64,000 nucleotides of DNA from Pseudomonas sp. Irchel 3E20 (GCF_900187645.1 NZ_FYEE01000009.1:1-64000); one strand, 5' to 3'. Shown: positions 11,801 to 18,910, counted from the stretch's first letter. The notes: generated by a model not told the origin, from the sequence alone. Numbers and translations: made by a program.

Positions 11801-14800
11801 TACCGCCGTCGCTGGCCATCAGGGTTGGCCCGCCGCCCGCCAGGTCCACCCGCGCCTGGGTGCCGGACGCATCCAGCCGGGCGCCTTCGCGCACCACCAC
11901 AAACAGCTTGGCCGCATCGGCCTTGCCGGTGGCCGGGTCGATGGTACCACCCACCACTATGCTGCCGCCCTTGGCCACCGTGCCATAGTGCCGGCCCCGG
12001 GCATCCACCGCCGTGCTGGCGCGTGCGGCCACATCCAGCAACGCATGCTCGCCAATCCAGATGGAGCGGCCATGCCCCACCGCTTCTACCGGTTCGGTCA
12101 CCGAGGCACTCGGTGCAATAGCGCCCAGGGTGATCTGCCCGCCCCAGGCGCTGAGGGTGCCGTCCACCGTCAACTGGCCAATGCTGCGCACCTTGATGGC
12201 CTGTCCTGGGTCGACACGGATCAGCGCACCCTGGCCGATCTCGGCCTGCACCCTGGCCATCTGCGCCGCATTGGAGATCAGAGTGCCCGCCTGCAAGCTC
12301 AGGCTGGCGCCCTGGCGCTGGGTGAGCCGGCCCTTGATCGGGTCCGCCAGGGCCAGGGGCGGGGTCCACAGCTCCAGCGCCGCCCCTGGCGCCGAACCTA
12401 CGGCCAGGCCCTGGGCCGATTCCTTGAAGCGATACACCGGCGTCGTCACCTCGACCTGGGTGCCGTCGGCCACCCGCAGGCCCTCGTTGCCGGTGATGTC
12501 GTAGGCGGAGAAACCCTTGTTGAAAAAGCCACCGCCCAGGTGCAGGGCGGTAGACGCCGGGTCGCGGGCCTGGTCGCTGATAAGCACTTCGCCGGCCTGC
12601 ACACTCATGCGCCCGCCCCCCTTCACGCCGTAGCCCTGCAACTGGCCATCGAGGGTCAGGACGCCGCTGGCGCCTGCAGTGTTGGCGTTGGCGGCCAGGC
12701 TCAGGTCGCCGCCCTTGCCACCGAGCAACTGGCCCTTGACCCCCAGGCCCGCGCCCGAGGACACATCCACCGAGGTGCCCGCCGCCAGCGTGACATCGCC
12801 ACTGCTGCGCAGCGCCACGCTGCCACCGTTGAGGTAGGGCAAGCGGCTGATGTCGCCCGGGGCGAGCACTTGGTTGCTCCACAGCCCGCTGGCATCCAGC
12901 CGCGCCGCGTTCTGCACCAGCAGGGTGCCGCGCCCGCCGAGGGTAAAGTCCTGCTTGCCTTGGTCACCGAGGGTGGTGACCTGGGGCTGTACGTTGCCCA
13001 GTTGCAGGCGCCCGCCATGGGCGGTCAGGTTGGCGTTGACCTCGATATCCGGGCCATACAGGGTGATTTCCCCGCCGCTCGCCACCTGCAGGGCGGCGTC
13101 TACCTGGATCGCGCCCGTGGCCGCGACCTTGAGCGTGCCCAGGCCCATGGCGTTGAGCCGGTCGCTGTCCAGGTGCAAGGTGCCACGGCGCTCTTCGGGC
13201 AATACGCTGGCCAGGTCGAGGCCGGCGGCGATGGCCTGGGGGCTGTGGCCCAAGACGACGTTCTTGAGCGTGCCGGCGTTGGCCCCGAGGGCATATTCCA
13301 AGGCGCCGCGGTCCTTGATGTACCAGGGCACATAACTGCCCACCACCAACTCGGCGCCGCGGGCCACGGCGGTCTGCGTCTGCCGGTAGCCTTCGAGCCC
13401 GGCCTGGGCGGCCTGCACTTGGCGGTCCCCCTGGAAGGTGTCGCCGATGACCTGGCCTTCGAGCACCGCGTTGGTGGTGCCGATGACCAGGCGCCCGGCA
13501 TCGCGCCCGACGGTGTAGCCGGCCTCTGCCCGCTCACGCGGGGCAATCAGCGGGTTGTAGTAGTAATCGGTCACGCCCCAGCGCGGGCTGTGGTCTTCAT
13601 AGCCTTTGTAGAGGCCGCTGTAGAGGATGTCGCCAGGGGCGCGGGACACCTCGAACAGGCGCCCGTTCGCCGCCCGCAGCCAGCTCTGTTTAAGTTTGCC
13701 GCTCTGCACATCGAGGGTGCCGCCAGACAGGTTGATCTGCGAGCCTTGCTGGGTTACCACGTCGGCGCCGCTGAAATTCACGCTGCCGCCCTGGGCCATC
13801 CACTCGCCCACGCTGTGGTTGCGGGTGCCCAGGTAGCCGCCCACTTCCAGCAGGCCACCGGCGGTGTACCAGCGGTCGGTGGCGTAGCCGTTAGTACCTG
13901 CGGGCACGCGCACCAGCTCACGCACATCCACCCACACATCGGTGCTGTTGAGCTGCTTGCTGTCGCGGTTGACCGAAGCGTCGCGCTGCTCGTTGCCCTG
14001 GATATTGACCTTGACGCTGTTGGCCTCCATCGCCACTTTGACGCCCACGGCGCCGGAGACGTCGATCACCGCGCCGTCGCGCAGCAACGCGCGCTGGCCG
14101 GCCTTGACCGCCACCTGCCCGCCGGTGGCCAGGGTCACGGAACCTGCACGAAAGTCCACGGTACCGGCGCTGTTGATCTCCACGAGGGACTGGTCGCGAC
14201 GGTAGGTGTCGGCCGACACCACGTTGCCTTCCTGGTTCAAGACCGGGGTTATCAACCCCGCGCGCTGGCTGTCCAAGGCGTTGCTGCTGTCCAGCAGGAT
14301 GGCGCTGGTGCTGCCCTCCCCCAGGCTCACACTGGCGTCGCTGCCTGTGGCGTTGAGGTGCAGGGTGCCACGGGCGTCCACCGAGGAGCTGGACAGCAGC
14401 ACACCGTTTTGCCGCACCTGGCGCCCGGCCAGGGTGATATCGCCGGTGGCCGCCTGGATGCTGCCGCTGTTGCTCACCTGGCCGGCGCCGCTGACGCTGA
14501 CTTCATTGCCGCGGGTGGTGGAGCTGGCGTTGCCGTCCGTGCCGTAGCCCTTTTTGATAATGAAACTGTCGCCCGCCGCCAGGGTGGTCTGGCCCCGCGC
14601 CGTGTTGATGGCACCGGCGTTTTCCACGTCCTTGCCCAGCAACAGCACGTAGCCACCGCCGGCCGTGGAGGTGGCCGGCGCGTGGGTCTGGATCTGCGCG
14701 CCCTGCTCCACCAACACCTTGCCAGCGGCCTGGGTGAAACTGGGGCTGGTCGTGTTGGTGCTGTACAGGCCACGCTGGGTGAACTGCTCGGCAGTGAAAT

Positions 14801-15539
14801 CGGTGGCGGCGGCCACCAGGTTGCGCACGTTGACCTGGCTGCTGCCGCTGAACACGATGCCGTTGTTGTTGACGATCAACACCGTGCCATTGGCCTTGAG
14901 CGCGCCCTGCACCTGGCTGGGCGCGGTGCTGTTGTTGACCCGGTTCAACGCCGCCCAGTCGGCCTGCTGTTGCAGTTCCAGGGTGGTGTTGCGGCCAATG
15001 TTGAAGGTGTCCCAGTTGAGCACGGCCTTGTCTGCCGTCTGTTTGATGGTCACCAGGGTCTTGCCATTGGCATCGGTCTGCACCGGCCCCTCGGCATTGA
15101 CGAACAGCGGCTTGCCGTCGGCGCCGATGACCACATTCAGGCCATTGCCACCCAAGCCGTTGTGAATGGTCTCCAGCCCCGCCTTGGCCCCCGCCCGCCC
15201 GGCCGCTTGCGCCGCCTGTTGCGCGGCAATCGCTGCCACCGTGTTGTTCAGCGTGCTCAAGGAACGCTGCAACTGGGTGTTGGCCCGTTGCTGCTGGGAC
15301 AGCGGTGGCGGCGTGCCCGGCAAGCCGGCCCCCGGGCGCGCCACACCGGCCGCCTTGGCCGCGCCCTTGGCCGCGAACCAACCCGAACTGAACGCCTGGG
15401 GCTGCGCCCCATAGGCCGAGCCCGCGAGCATCAGCAAGGCAATGGCATGGGCCAGCGGCTTGAGCCGCAACACCGGCTGCGCGGCAGCTTCACGGCGGTG
15501 GGCAACAGGAGAGGCAGTCGGTTTGGGCTGGGAACGCAT
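2853..15539 (-). CDS. Giant filamentous-haemagglutinin-family exoprotein (TpsA, two-partner secretion; PdtA-like)
   Basis: About 4,228 aa from an ATG with AAAGGA upstream; an adjacent GTG at 15542 is less likely. Residues 1-45 form an extended signal peptide (a basic region, then LAHAIALLMLAGSAYGA). Residues ~120-260 are the TPS/haemagglutination domain that a TpsB pore recognises, with VLNWDTFNIG and IVNNNGIVFS. A very long beta-helix-type region rich in G, L, A, N and D follows (repeats such as GGxLxLxAxxxI). The C-terminal ~700 residues resemble the DUF3739 end of this family (TGDIVGLRSGELL; LPSVVTVKVLGYGQEPL). There is no CDI-type toxin tip or VENN motif. In P. aeruginosa the similar protein PdtA lies next to the hxc secretion genes, as here. 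Secretion and adhesion are inferred. No TpsB gene is in the window. Confidence 0.85.
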   Translation of the reverse strand: MRSQPKPTASPVAHRREAAAQPVLRLKPLAHAIALLMLAGSAYGAQPQAFSSGWFAAKGAAKAAGVARPGAGLPGTPPPLSQQQRANTQLQRSLSTLNNTVAAIAAQQAAQAAGRAGAKAGLETIHNGLGGNGLNVVIGADGKPLFVNAEGPVQTDANGKTLVTIKQTADKAVLNWDTFNIGRNTTLELQQQADWAALNRVNNSTAPSQVQGALKANGTVLIVNNNGIVFSGSSQVNVRNLVAAATDFTAEQFTQRGLYSTNTTSPSFTQAAGKVLVEQGAQIQTHAPATSTAGGGYVLLLGKDVENAGAINTARGQTTLAAGDSFIIKKGYGTDGNASSTTRGNEVSVSGAGQVSNSGSIQAATGDITLAGRQVRQNGVLLSSSSVDARGTLHLNATGSDASVSLGEGSTSAILLDSSNALDSQRAGLITPVLNQEGNVVSADTYRRDQSLVEINSAGTVDFRAGSVTLATGGQVAVKAGQRALLRDGAVIDVSGAVGVKVAMEANSVKVNIQGNEQRDASVNRDSKQLNSTDVWVDVRELVRVPAGTNGYATDRWYTAGGLLEVGGYLGTRNHSVGEWMAQGGSVNFSGADVVTQQGSQINLSGGTLDVQSGKLKQSWLRAANGRLFEVSRAPGDILYSGLYKGYEDHSPRWGVTDYYYNPLIAPRERAEAGYTVGRDAGRLVIGTTNAVLEGQVIGDTFQGDRQVQAAQAGLEGYRQTQTAVARGAELVVGSYVPWYIKDRGALEYALGANAGTLKNVVLGHSPQAIAAGLDLASVLPEERRGTLHLDSDRLNAMGLGTLKVAATGAIQVDAALQVASGGEITLYGPDIEVNANLTAHGGRLQLGNVQPQVTTLGDQGKQDFTLGGRGTLLVQNAARLDASGLWSNQVLAPGDISRLPYLNGGSVALRSSGDVTLAAGTSVDVSSGAGLGVKGQLLGGKGGDLSLAANANTAGASGVLTLDGQLQGYGVKGGGRMSVQAGEVLISDQARDPASTALHLGGGFFNKGFSAYDITGNEGLRVADGTQVEVTTPVYRFKESAQGLAVGSAPGAALELWTPPLALADPIKGRLTQRQGASLSLQAGTLISNAAQMARVQAEIGQGALIRVDPGQAIKVRSIGQLTVDGTLSAWGGQITLGAIAPSASVTEPVEAVGHGRSIWIGEHALLDVAARASTAVDARGRHYGTVAKGGSIVVGGTIDPATGKADAAKLFVVVREGARLDASGTQARVDLAGGGPTLMASDGGSISLASSNGLYLAGDLKASAGGSGAAGGTLSMALETPLYLPDAAQRVRQARELLLSTTQAPALAGATAAQVADTLVYGQGRLTVAQVEQGGFDNLNLLSNGAISFDGDMSLRLGQSLSLYANVLALGENAAGQARVSLAAPHVRLAGVGNVGGGPANEIRPTVQDTVSQQAAAGNLSVAAATLLEVRDRVTLGGHAGQHEHVAGVFDRRGFAQTQWVSQGDLRFLAGTSKTALTELTTPGDLHLAAAQIYPATGASARVRAGYLGPNVDFDVQRTLSIGRVSPLDPAQPYSVFGSLSLAAAHIEQGGVLRAPMGNLTLGFDSGVQRATRSVNLLPGSLTSVSAGGLTLPYGGTLDGVTWRYNGEQVQLLGVGGTDIAGNLKVGTRLLGQTLDVQQGAVLDLSGGGALLGAAFVSGRGGSTDARYNPLVQISADGHFTLPGLATNPVYAIVPGVQANVAPSDGERGASQPLAGQQISIGSGVPGLPAGTYTLLPSTYALLPGAFRVEVNGLAQALSAGAVPGAVALRNGSWATAGQLSIAHTGIRDSQASQVIVTPAAVLRRYSQYNETSYADFVRADQVRVGVPRAALEADAKNLRLELSRGVQAQNALNFAGEARFKPAEGGFGATVAVTASQGLEILASGAPVSSNPQTVSLYADTLNALGAARLTLGGATTVTYGQGGNFVDFDRAQRAWSVALREGATLVAPEVFLIANAPLGMENGGIHIEQGASINTLGRGKAAYDSGDGFIYQPGVNTVVAVSNGRLQMLAPLATSDRAPGSILVGQCALAACGNETRLYSEGTIAFATNHTFTLDDAVRYGTRHLALAVGAINVGTPQALAAAAERNTLPLGLTLDQQVMERLLRGDTSRGAPALESLGLTAGQSLNFFGSSTLSTLDSNGKSLLDKLVLSTPAIYGAGNADDVALIQTGNLIWSGAPNAAAPVIAQGAGTGSGTLQVQARRIEFGHGPDTQADSLGDYGRSTLGFANVNLTASERITANHKGSLAVYQARGAYEAGKGYAHSGGNLTISTPLLTGEAGSVNRITVGGDLRVNGNGAANGVAVQALGGELLLAARSIGLDTAVVLPSGKLTLSAEQDIHLGDAARLDLAGRTVGLLDEKQYSWGGDVTLQSRHGNIRQGAGAVIDLSAHNNQGGLLKAVAVEAGAGVIDLQGRILAGSSGYYDAGGTLVPYKAGGVDIRGQYLGDFVALNQRLNDGQVFGARSFTLKQGNLVIGNELKASQINVSVDNGSLTVLGTLDASGERVGSIRLAGQHGLTLAGSALLDAHGTQLRVDSYGKIIDSPNRAIVELNSGLGTLTLADGARIDLRHGTAAAVGSGPGQHDGQARGTLELNAPRLNAGDPTQGDIAIDASGRLGIFGARSIGLNAVARYTDAPVGPVPAASGRPYQMIDQAYLNAKHLSSQQFIDHALANNGLMHGQLAGLNNAAYREAFHLRPGVQILTEGDLVVSGDLDLSGYRYASVNPHTQQTSVYGSGEPGSLVIRAGGNLDIYGSINDGFAPPPATPDDKGWVLTPGMQGFGADVIVPGPGVVLEDGSLFPAGKTLNYALPFKATTLASGTVLAVQGSLQAPLTLPANTVLSAAVRDSNGQVLYAAGTLLQQPLVLATGTLLDAGTLLPGPASLGPMTWPAGVPLPGRAQFSNDEPDGVRLAGSLALKVGALIPSLTDIKLPAGVLSVPLRSVTGASTRSNWAVATMLAEGSQSWSLRLVSGADTTAADSRAIKPTYAGDLTLADTHYGLYEVYEKTIIPGKPAKPGGALYWTDLGAEFGYVSGTPVSEDDEGVCTDMPGACVTTTYVWGDSGAQFGYTPGTPAVSGPDEDMCLEQGDCVVVGLPTPEVPEQVIIGALKRVNPITQHFSVLRTGTGDLDLVAAGNVAMQSLYGIYTAGVSSASRAGSAAPAFDRPRSNASDGTLLGSAGKAYEGLVNENPNSLYAAWYPDQGGNVLLRAGGSLSGDILSPNTGVVPYIGDGRTQLDSANLGNWLWRQGSGHTQGVDETPTSWWINFGTYIKGSGGGNTAYPLLERSEIEAMPRLVGFTGVGTLGGGNLTLDLGSDAGMLARRGDSRGLKAPRSAGLALAVGSTGRVTPGGELLLTGGGDLDVRMGGDLNPDLKARAALPGTDVSGAPGDYTQQLLSLNGVLSNLRGALNLQAGSLGGIALSYGRFEGQHDDKESRAYSPYTATRGAATGGVTLMLGDATANLSTRGDLVLAGAGDPGRIKTEHASAYRYNGQAYGEGQSWFSLWTEHTAINLFSAGGSMTPSVQSGAVVRGSTLTPEGSKNHSTTDGRFLFPSKLSAVAASGSIFLGTSALGANGAFNNSAYSLLLAPSNSGRLALLAGNSIYAGGYAVSQSGASLDTLPTPFAPAFVGWNGLEQVVNNLSRESVPANKIEFSLFAFGANTASARAAFSATPARFYAATGDIVGLRSGELLNFTIGDRIGQTRYEGAGPVWMKAGRDIVGSGTALNMPTQMPTKIAATTSNISGSGTSSGNLFVHGNASDISVVSAGRDIRYSSFNIAGPGTLELQAGRNILMEDRASVTSLGAVVPGDTRQGASIVMEAGVGAGGLDYLKFVRPYLDPASRAHSDQALASQPGKVAKTYEAELLAWLQARFAYAGTAQEAPTYFASLAPEQQRVFARDVYFAELRAGGREYNDVDGPRFGSFLRSRNAIASLLPKTDVAGNPIVYDGDITLYGGAGIHTLFGGDIHLLTPGGQQVFGVEGEAPPSTSGVITQGAGNIGLYAQGSILLGQSRIMTTFGGDIFGWSDQGDINAGRGSKTTVVYTPPKRVYDQWGNVALAPSVPSSGAGIATLAPIAEVPAGDIDLLAPLGTIDAGEAGIRVSGNINLYALQVVNAANIQVQGKASGMPVVAAVNTGAITSASSAATSATQAAEDVARQQKAAARQNLPSVVTVKVLGYGQEPLAAPREGASRAPAYNRQSPVQVLGAGPLSDQAQLQLTEEERGNLTL

Positions 15540-15648
15540 CACTTACAGGTCCTTTTCACGGGTCTGGCGAACGACGGGCGCACGGCGGGGCCGCGGGCAC
15601 GCGCTGGGGTTACTACCTAGGCGGTTGGGCAGCGGCGCGACCGAACTC

Positions 15649-15666
15649 TTGTCATGCAATGTTCAT
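15649..15666 (+). promoter_or_regulatory. PHO-box-like 7-4-7 direct repeat (weak)
   Basis: TTGTCATGCAATGTTCAT resembles the PhoB consensus CTGTCATnnnnCTGTCAT (first half 6 of 7, second half about 4 of 7). It lies between the DING gene end and the exoprotein start, but in the orientation opposite to both genes. It is repeated at 17167-17184 only because the whole segment is duplicated. Phosphate control is plausible from gene content, but this site alone does not prove it. Confidence 0.3.
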
Positions 15667-15689
15667 GTGCCGGGCGTGCGCCTGAAACG

Positions 15690-15720
15690 AAAAAGCCGGC
15701 AATGGCTTGCGCCATTGCCG
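15690..15720 (-). terminator. Rho-independent terminator of DING gene A
   Basis: On the minus strand a CGGCAATGG / CCATTGCCG stem with a 6-base loop is followed by GCTTTTTCG. It lies 34 bases after the stop codon at 15754. Confidence 0.88.
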
Positions 15721-15753
15721 ACCCTGGAACCCAACCTGCCCAACGGCAGGTTT

Positions 15754-16914
15754 TTACAACGGACGGCCCAAACCGGCGCACAGGCTGGTGTTGCCCACGC
15801 GCAGCGGGCTGGCAGCCTTGTAGAACGTGTCGTGGACGGCTTGCTGCCAAGTGCTGGACAGCGGGATGAAGGAGTGATCGACCACAGCGGCATTGTTCAA
15901 ACCGGTGTAGTGACGGTTGATGAAGTTGCGGATGCGCAGGTTATCGCCGCTGTCCTTGTAGCACTGGCTGAACACCAGGTTGGTGGTGCCCACGATGGGG
16001 TAACCGGCAAATGGGTTGGCAAACGTCGGTACCCAGTCCAGTGGGTTGGCGACGTTTCTGGAGGAGTCCAGTGTTGGTGGCAGAACGCTGTCCAAACCCC
16101 CTAGATTGACCTCGCTGGGCAGGTAGCCGTTGATGAGCGCGACGGCCTGGGGGTTGTCATAGTCGGAGAAGTCCGGACTGTTGTAACCGATGGAACCGTT
16201 GTTGGCCACGATCGCGGCGGCAACGCCGTCACTGCCGGTCACGCCGATGTAGGTCGAGCCCACTGGCGCGCCGGTGGCTGGGTTAAAGCCCACGGCGGCG
16301 CTGAAGTTGTTGCTGGCGCCAGGCACCGACACCGGTTTTACCGCTTTGAGGTGAGTGGTGAAGATCTCGGTGGTACCGCTGTTTTCGGTGCGGTAGATCA
16401 CTTTGATCGGCAGGTTTGGACCGGCGGTGCCGTTGAAGGTCACTTGGTTCCAGTTGGTGGTTTTACCGGCGAAGATATCGGCCAGTTGAGCGCTGGTCAG
16501 TTTCAGCGAAGTCTTGCCGTCCAGGTGAAAAGGCACGGTGACCGAGGTAGCAGCGATAGGCACTTGGATCAGCGCGCCGAAGCTCGCTTTGCCCAGGGTG
16601 GCATGAGCGTCATAGGCAGTCAGTTCGGCGGCGCTGACCAGCGAATCGCTACCGGCATAGTCGACGGTGATACCAGGCGCCAACTTGATTTTGGCGGAGT
16701 CGTTACCGAAGAAGGCTTTTTTGCCGTCGCCGCTACCCACACCCTTGTACGCTACAAAGCCTGGGTTCGAGGACGCCAGGATGCCGGTGCCGGCGGTGGT
16801 GCCGTAGAGTTTTTCCGGCAGGGTGGCACCGCCACCGACAACAGCGGCCATGGATTGGGCCGAGGCCAGTGCAGCAACACCCAGGGAGGCCGCGATCAGA
16901 GTGCGCTTAAACAT
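15754..16914 (-). CDS. DING/PstS-like periplasmic or secreted phosphate-binding protein, copy A
   Basis: 386 aa from the ATG at 16914, chosen because AAAGGAG sits 7-13 bases upstream and the signal peptide (MFKRTLIAAS..AQSMA) begins there; the longer open frame to 17022 lacks this. The mature N-terminus would be AVVGGGATLPEKLYG, a variant of the DINGGG start. PBP-like features include the phosphate-loop-type GSGDGKKAF and the segment TENSGTTEIFTTHLKAV. Two cysteines near the C-terminus (SQCYKD, SLCAGL) could form a disulphide. DING proteins bind phosphate with high affinity, and some are exported by Hxc-type type II secretion in P. aeruginosa. The adjacent gsp operon supports the same role here. 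Confidence 0.85.
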   Translation of the reverse strand: MFKRTLIAASLGVAALASAQSMAAVVGGGATLPEKLYGTTAGTGILASSNPGFVAYKGVGSGDGKKAFFGNDSAKIKLAPGITVDYAGSDSLVSAAELTAYDAHATLGKASFGALIQVPIAATSVTVPFHLDGKTSLKLTSAQLADIFAGKTTNWNQVTFNGTAGPNLPIKVIYRTENSGTTEIFTTHLKAVKPVSVPGASNNFSAAVGFNPATGAPVGSTYIGVTGSDGVAAAIVANNGSIGYNSPDFSDYDNPQAVALINGYLPSEVNLGGLDSVLPPTLDSSRNVANPLDWVPTFANPFAGYPIVGTTNLVFSQCYKDSGDNLRIRNFINRHYTGLNNAAVVDHSFIPLSSTWQQAVHDTFYKAASPLRVGNTSLCAGLGRPL

Positions 16915-17166
16915 GAAGATTCTCCTTTCGTCGTGTTCATACGTTGACTGAGTTGTTCTTGCATGACGCCATATGGCGCTCGGTCTCCGGGGCTGTGGTG
17001 CAGGTGTTCCGGTCGAGGCCATGGGTTAGAAGTTCGCAGTTTGCGGTGACAGATAAAGGAAAAAACCACGGGAGGAAGTGGTTGCTTTTGAAATGTTTCA
17101 AGGCAGGGGGGATACGGGGACTGGCGTGGGAACCCTAATCAGTTGGGCAGCGGCGCGACCGAACTC

Positions 17167-17184
17167 TTGTCATGCAATGTTCAT
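17167..17184 (+). promoter_or_regulatory. PHO-box-like direct repeat, second copy (weak)
   Basis: Same 18 bases as at 15649-15666, carried by the tandem duplication. It lies between the two DING genes, about 250 bases upstream of the start of copy A. Its orientation is opposite to the genes, so function is doubtful. Confidence 0.25.
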
Positions 17185-17207
17185 GTGCCGGGCGTGCGCC
17201 TGAAACG

Positions 17208-17238
17208 AAAAAGCCGGCAATGGCTTGCGCCATTGCCG
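17208..17238 (-). terminator. Rho-independent terminator of DING gene B
   Basis: Identical stem-loop and T-run to the terminator at 15690-15720, just downstream of the stop codon of copy B. It should separate the expression of the two paralogues. Confidence 0.88.
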
Positions 17239-17271
17239 ACCCTGGAACCCAACCTGCCCAACGGCAGGTTT

Positions 17272-18435
17272 TTACAACGGACGGCCCAAACCGGCGCACA
17301 GGCTGGTGTTGCCCAGGCGCAGCGGGCTGGCAGCCTTGTAGAACGTGTCGTGGACGGCTTGCTGCCAAGTGCTGGACAGCGGGATGAAGGAGTGATCGAC
17401 CACAGCGGCATTGTTCAAACCGGTGTAGTGACGGTTGAGGAAGTTGCGGATGCGGGTGTTATCGCCGCTGTCTTTGTAGCACTGGCTGAACACCAGGTTG
17501 GTGGTGCCGACGATGGGATAACCGGCAGATGGGTTGGCAAACGTCGGTACCCAGTCCAGTGGGTTGGCGACGTTTTTGGAGGTGTCCAGCGTAGGCGGCA
17601 GAACGGTGTCCAGGGTGGTCTGCACGTTGGCCTGGCTAGGCAGCAGGCCGTTGATGGAGGCAACAGCCTGGGCGTTGTCGTAGTCGGCGTAGTCCGGGCT
17701 GACGTAGCCGATGGAACCGTTGTTGGCCACGATCGCGGCGGCAACGCCGTCACTGCCGGTCACGCCGATGTAGGTCGAGCCCACAGGTGCGCCGGTGGCT
17801 GGGTTAAAGCCCACGGCGGTGCTGAAGTTGTTGCTGGCGCCAGGCACCGACACCGGTTTTACCGCTTTGAGGTGAGTGGTGAAGATCTCGGTGGTACCGC
17901 TGTTTTCGGTGCGGTAGATCACTTTGATCGGCAGGTTTGGACCGGCGGTGCCGTTGAAGGTCACTTGGTTCCAGTTGGTGGTTTTACCGGCGAAGATATC
18001 GGCCAGTTGAGCGCTGGTCAGGTTCAGCGAAGTCTTGCCGTCCAGGTGAAAAGGCACGGTGACCGAGGTAGCAGCGGTAGGCACTTGGATCAGCGCGCCG
18101 AAGCTTGCTTTGCCCAGGGTGGCGTGAGCGTCATACGCAGTCAGTTCGGCGGCGCTGACCAGCGAATCGCTACCGGCGTAATCGACGGTGATACCAGGAG
18201 CCAACTTGATTTTGGCGGAGTCGTTACCGAAGAAGGCTTTTTTGCCGTCGCCGCTGCCCACACCCTTGTACGCTTCAAAGCCAGGGATCGAGGACGCCAG
18301 GATGCCGGTGCCGGCGGTGGTGCCATAGAGTTTTTCCGGCAGGGTGGCACCGCCACCGACAACAGCGGCCATGGATTGGGCCGAGGCCAGTGCAGCAACA
18401 GCCAGGGAGGCCGCGATCAGAGTGCGCTTAAACAT
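17272..18435 (-). CDS. DING/PstS-like periplasmic or secreted phosphate-binding protein, copy B
   Basis: 387 aa from the ATG at 18435, with the same AAAGGAG ribosome-binding site and signal peptide as copy A. The proteins are nearly identical except for a stretch around residue 250-290: copy B has LLPSQANVQTTLDTVLPP where copy A has YLPSEVNLGGLDSVLPP, with a one-residue length difference. As the promoter-proximal copy it is probably the ancestral position relative to gspF. The role is as for copy A: phosphate binding, probably outside the cytoplasm and possibly a type II secretion substrate. It could alternatively be a PstS-type periplasmic receptor, but no pstCAB genes are nearby. Confidence 0.85.
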   Translation of the reverse strand: MFKRTLIAASLAVAALASAQSMAAVVGGGATLPEKLYGTTAGTGILASSIPGFEAYKGVGSGDGKKAFFGNDSAKIKLAPGITVDYAGSDSLVSAAELTAYDAHATLGKASFGALIQVPTAATSVTVPFHLDGKTSLNLTSAQLADIFAGKTTNWNQVTFNGTAGPNLPIKVIYRTENSGTTEIFTTHLKAVKPVSVPGASNNFSTAVGFNPATGAPVGSTYIGVTGSDGVAAAIVANNGSIGYVSPDYADYDNAQAVASINGLLPSQANVQTTLDTVLPPTLDTSKNVANPLDWVPTFANPSAGYPIVGTTNLVFSQCYKDSGDNTRIRNFLNRHYTGLNNAAVVDHSFIPLSSTWQQAVHDTFYKAASPLRLGNTSLCAGLGRPL

Positions 18436-18802
18436 GAAGATTCTCCTTTCGTCGTGTTCATACGTTGAGTGAGTTGTTCTTGCATGACGCCATATGGCGC
18501 TCGGGCTCCGGGGCTGTGGTGCAGGTGTTCCGGTCGAGGCCATGGGTTAGAAGTTCGCAGCTCGCGGTGACAGATAAAGGAAAAAACCACGGGAGGAAGG
18601 CGCTGTTTTCGAGGTTTTTTTCACGGGTGTGCAGGGTGGTTTGCGAGGCTCTGGCGCGGGGTGTGAGGGTGTTTGTGCGACGTGCCGGGCTACAGGCCTG
18701 GGCCGCTGGTGAGGGCTTGGCGCGACATGAAGCAATGATGAACCCGAGGTTGAACGGGCTAATGCTGGGGAGTGCGGGCGCGCAAGGCATCGGCAATCGG
18801 CA
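18436..18802. other. Non-coding leader region of the DING locus
   Basis: No supported gene. The minus strand carries the ribosome-binding site, a 12-bp palindrome CGCCATATGGCG (also at 16967-16978 in copy A) and a lone PHO half-site CTGTCAC (18567-18573 as GTGACAG on plus; 17046-17052 in copy A). I could not place a convincing -10/-35 pair. Confidence 0.5.
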
Positions 18803-18886
18803 TGTAGCAAGCAGGCTTGCCTGCGCTGGGGTGCGTAGCGCCAACGGCCACTGCGTGCCCGAGCGCGGGCGCGCCCGCTTGCTACA
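18803..18886. repeat. REP-like inverted pair (TGTAGCAAGC type)
   Basis: TGTAGCAAGCAGGCTTGCC is followed about 50 bases later by the inverse GCGCCCGCTTGCTACA, a REPIN-like arrangement between gspF and DING copy B. A related single element occurs at 61829. Confidence 0.65.
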
Positions 18887-18910
18887 GAGCGGGTGGGCGG
18901 GAGGGTGCAT

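Larger units (their letters stand above)
15624..17078. repeat. Tandem duplication, copy A (DING gene with flanks)
   Basis: A 1,455-base segment that includes the upstream leader, the DING-type gene and its terminator. It is nearly identical to 17142-18599, with a 63-base unique spacer (17079-17141). The difference in length is one codon within the genes. Confidence 0.92.
17142..18599. repeat. Tandem duplication, copy B (DING gene with flanks)
   Basis: A 1,458-base counterpart of 15624-17078. Similarity begins at GTTGGGCAGCGGCGCGACC and ends at GGGAGGAAG upstream of the gene. One clearly diverged patch lies inside the coding region (about 17576-17714). Confidence 0.92.

Noticed and set aside
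11565-15620. Plus-strand open frame of about 1,351 codons antisense to the TpsA gene
   Set aside because: It is a GC-bias shadow of the real minus-strand gene: the composition is rich in H, R, Q and G, it has no domain or signal, and it has no ribosome-binding site. The same holds for the long plus-strand frames at 2889-4469, 5835-7331 and 7350-9203.
15649-15666. A firm PhoB binding site for the TpsA or DING genes
   Set aside because: The sequence is PHO-box-like but in the wrong orientation and position for both genes, and its second copy is explained by the duplication. Kept only as a weak feature.
18458-18910. Minus-strand frame of 150 codons between DING copy B and gspF
   Set aside because: Low-complexity R/P/S composition, crosses a REP pair and the duplicated leader, no ribosome-binding site or homology I recognise.
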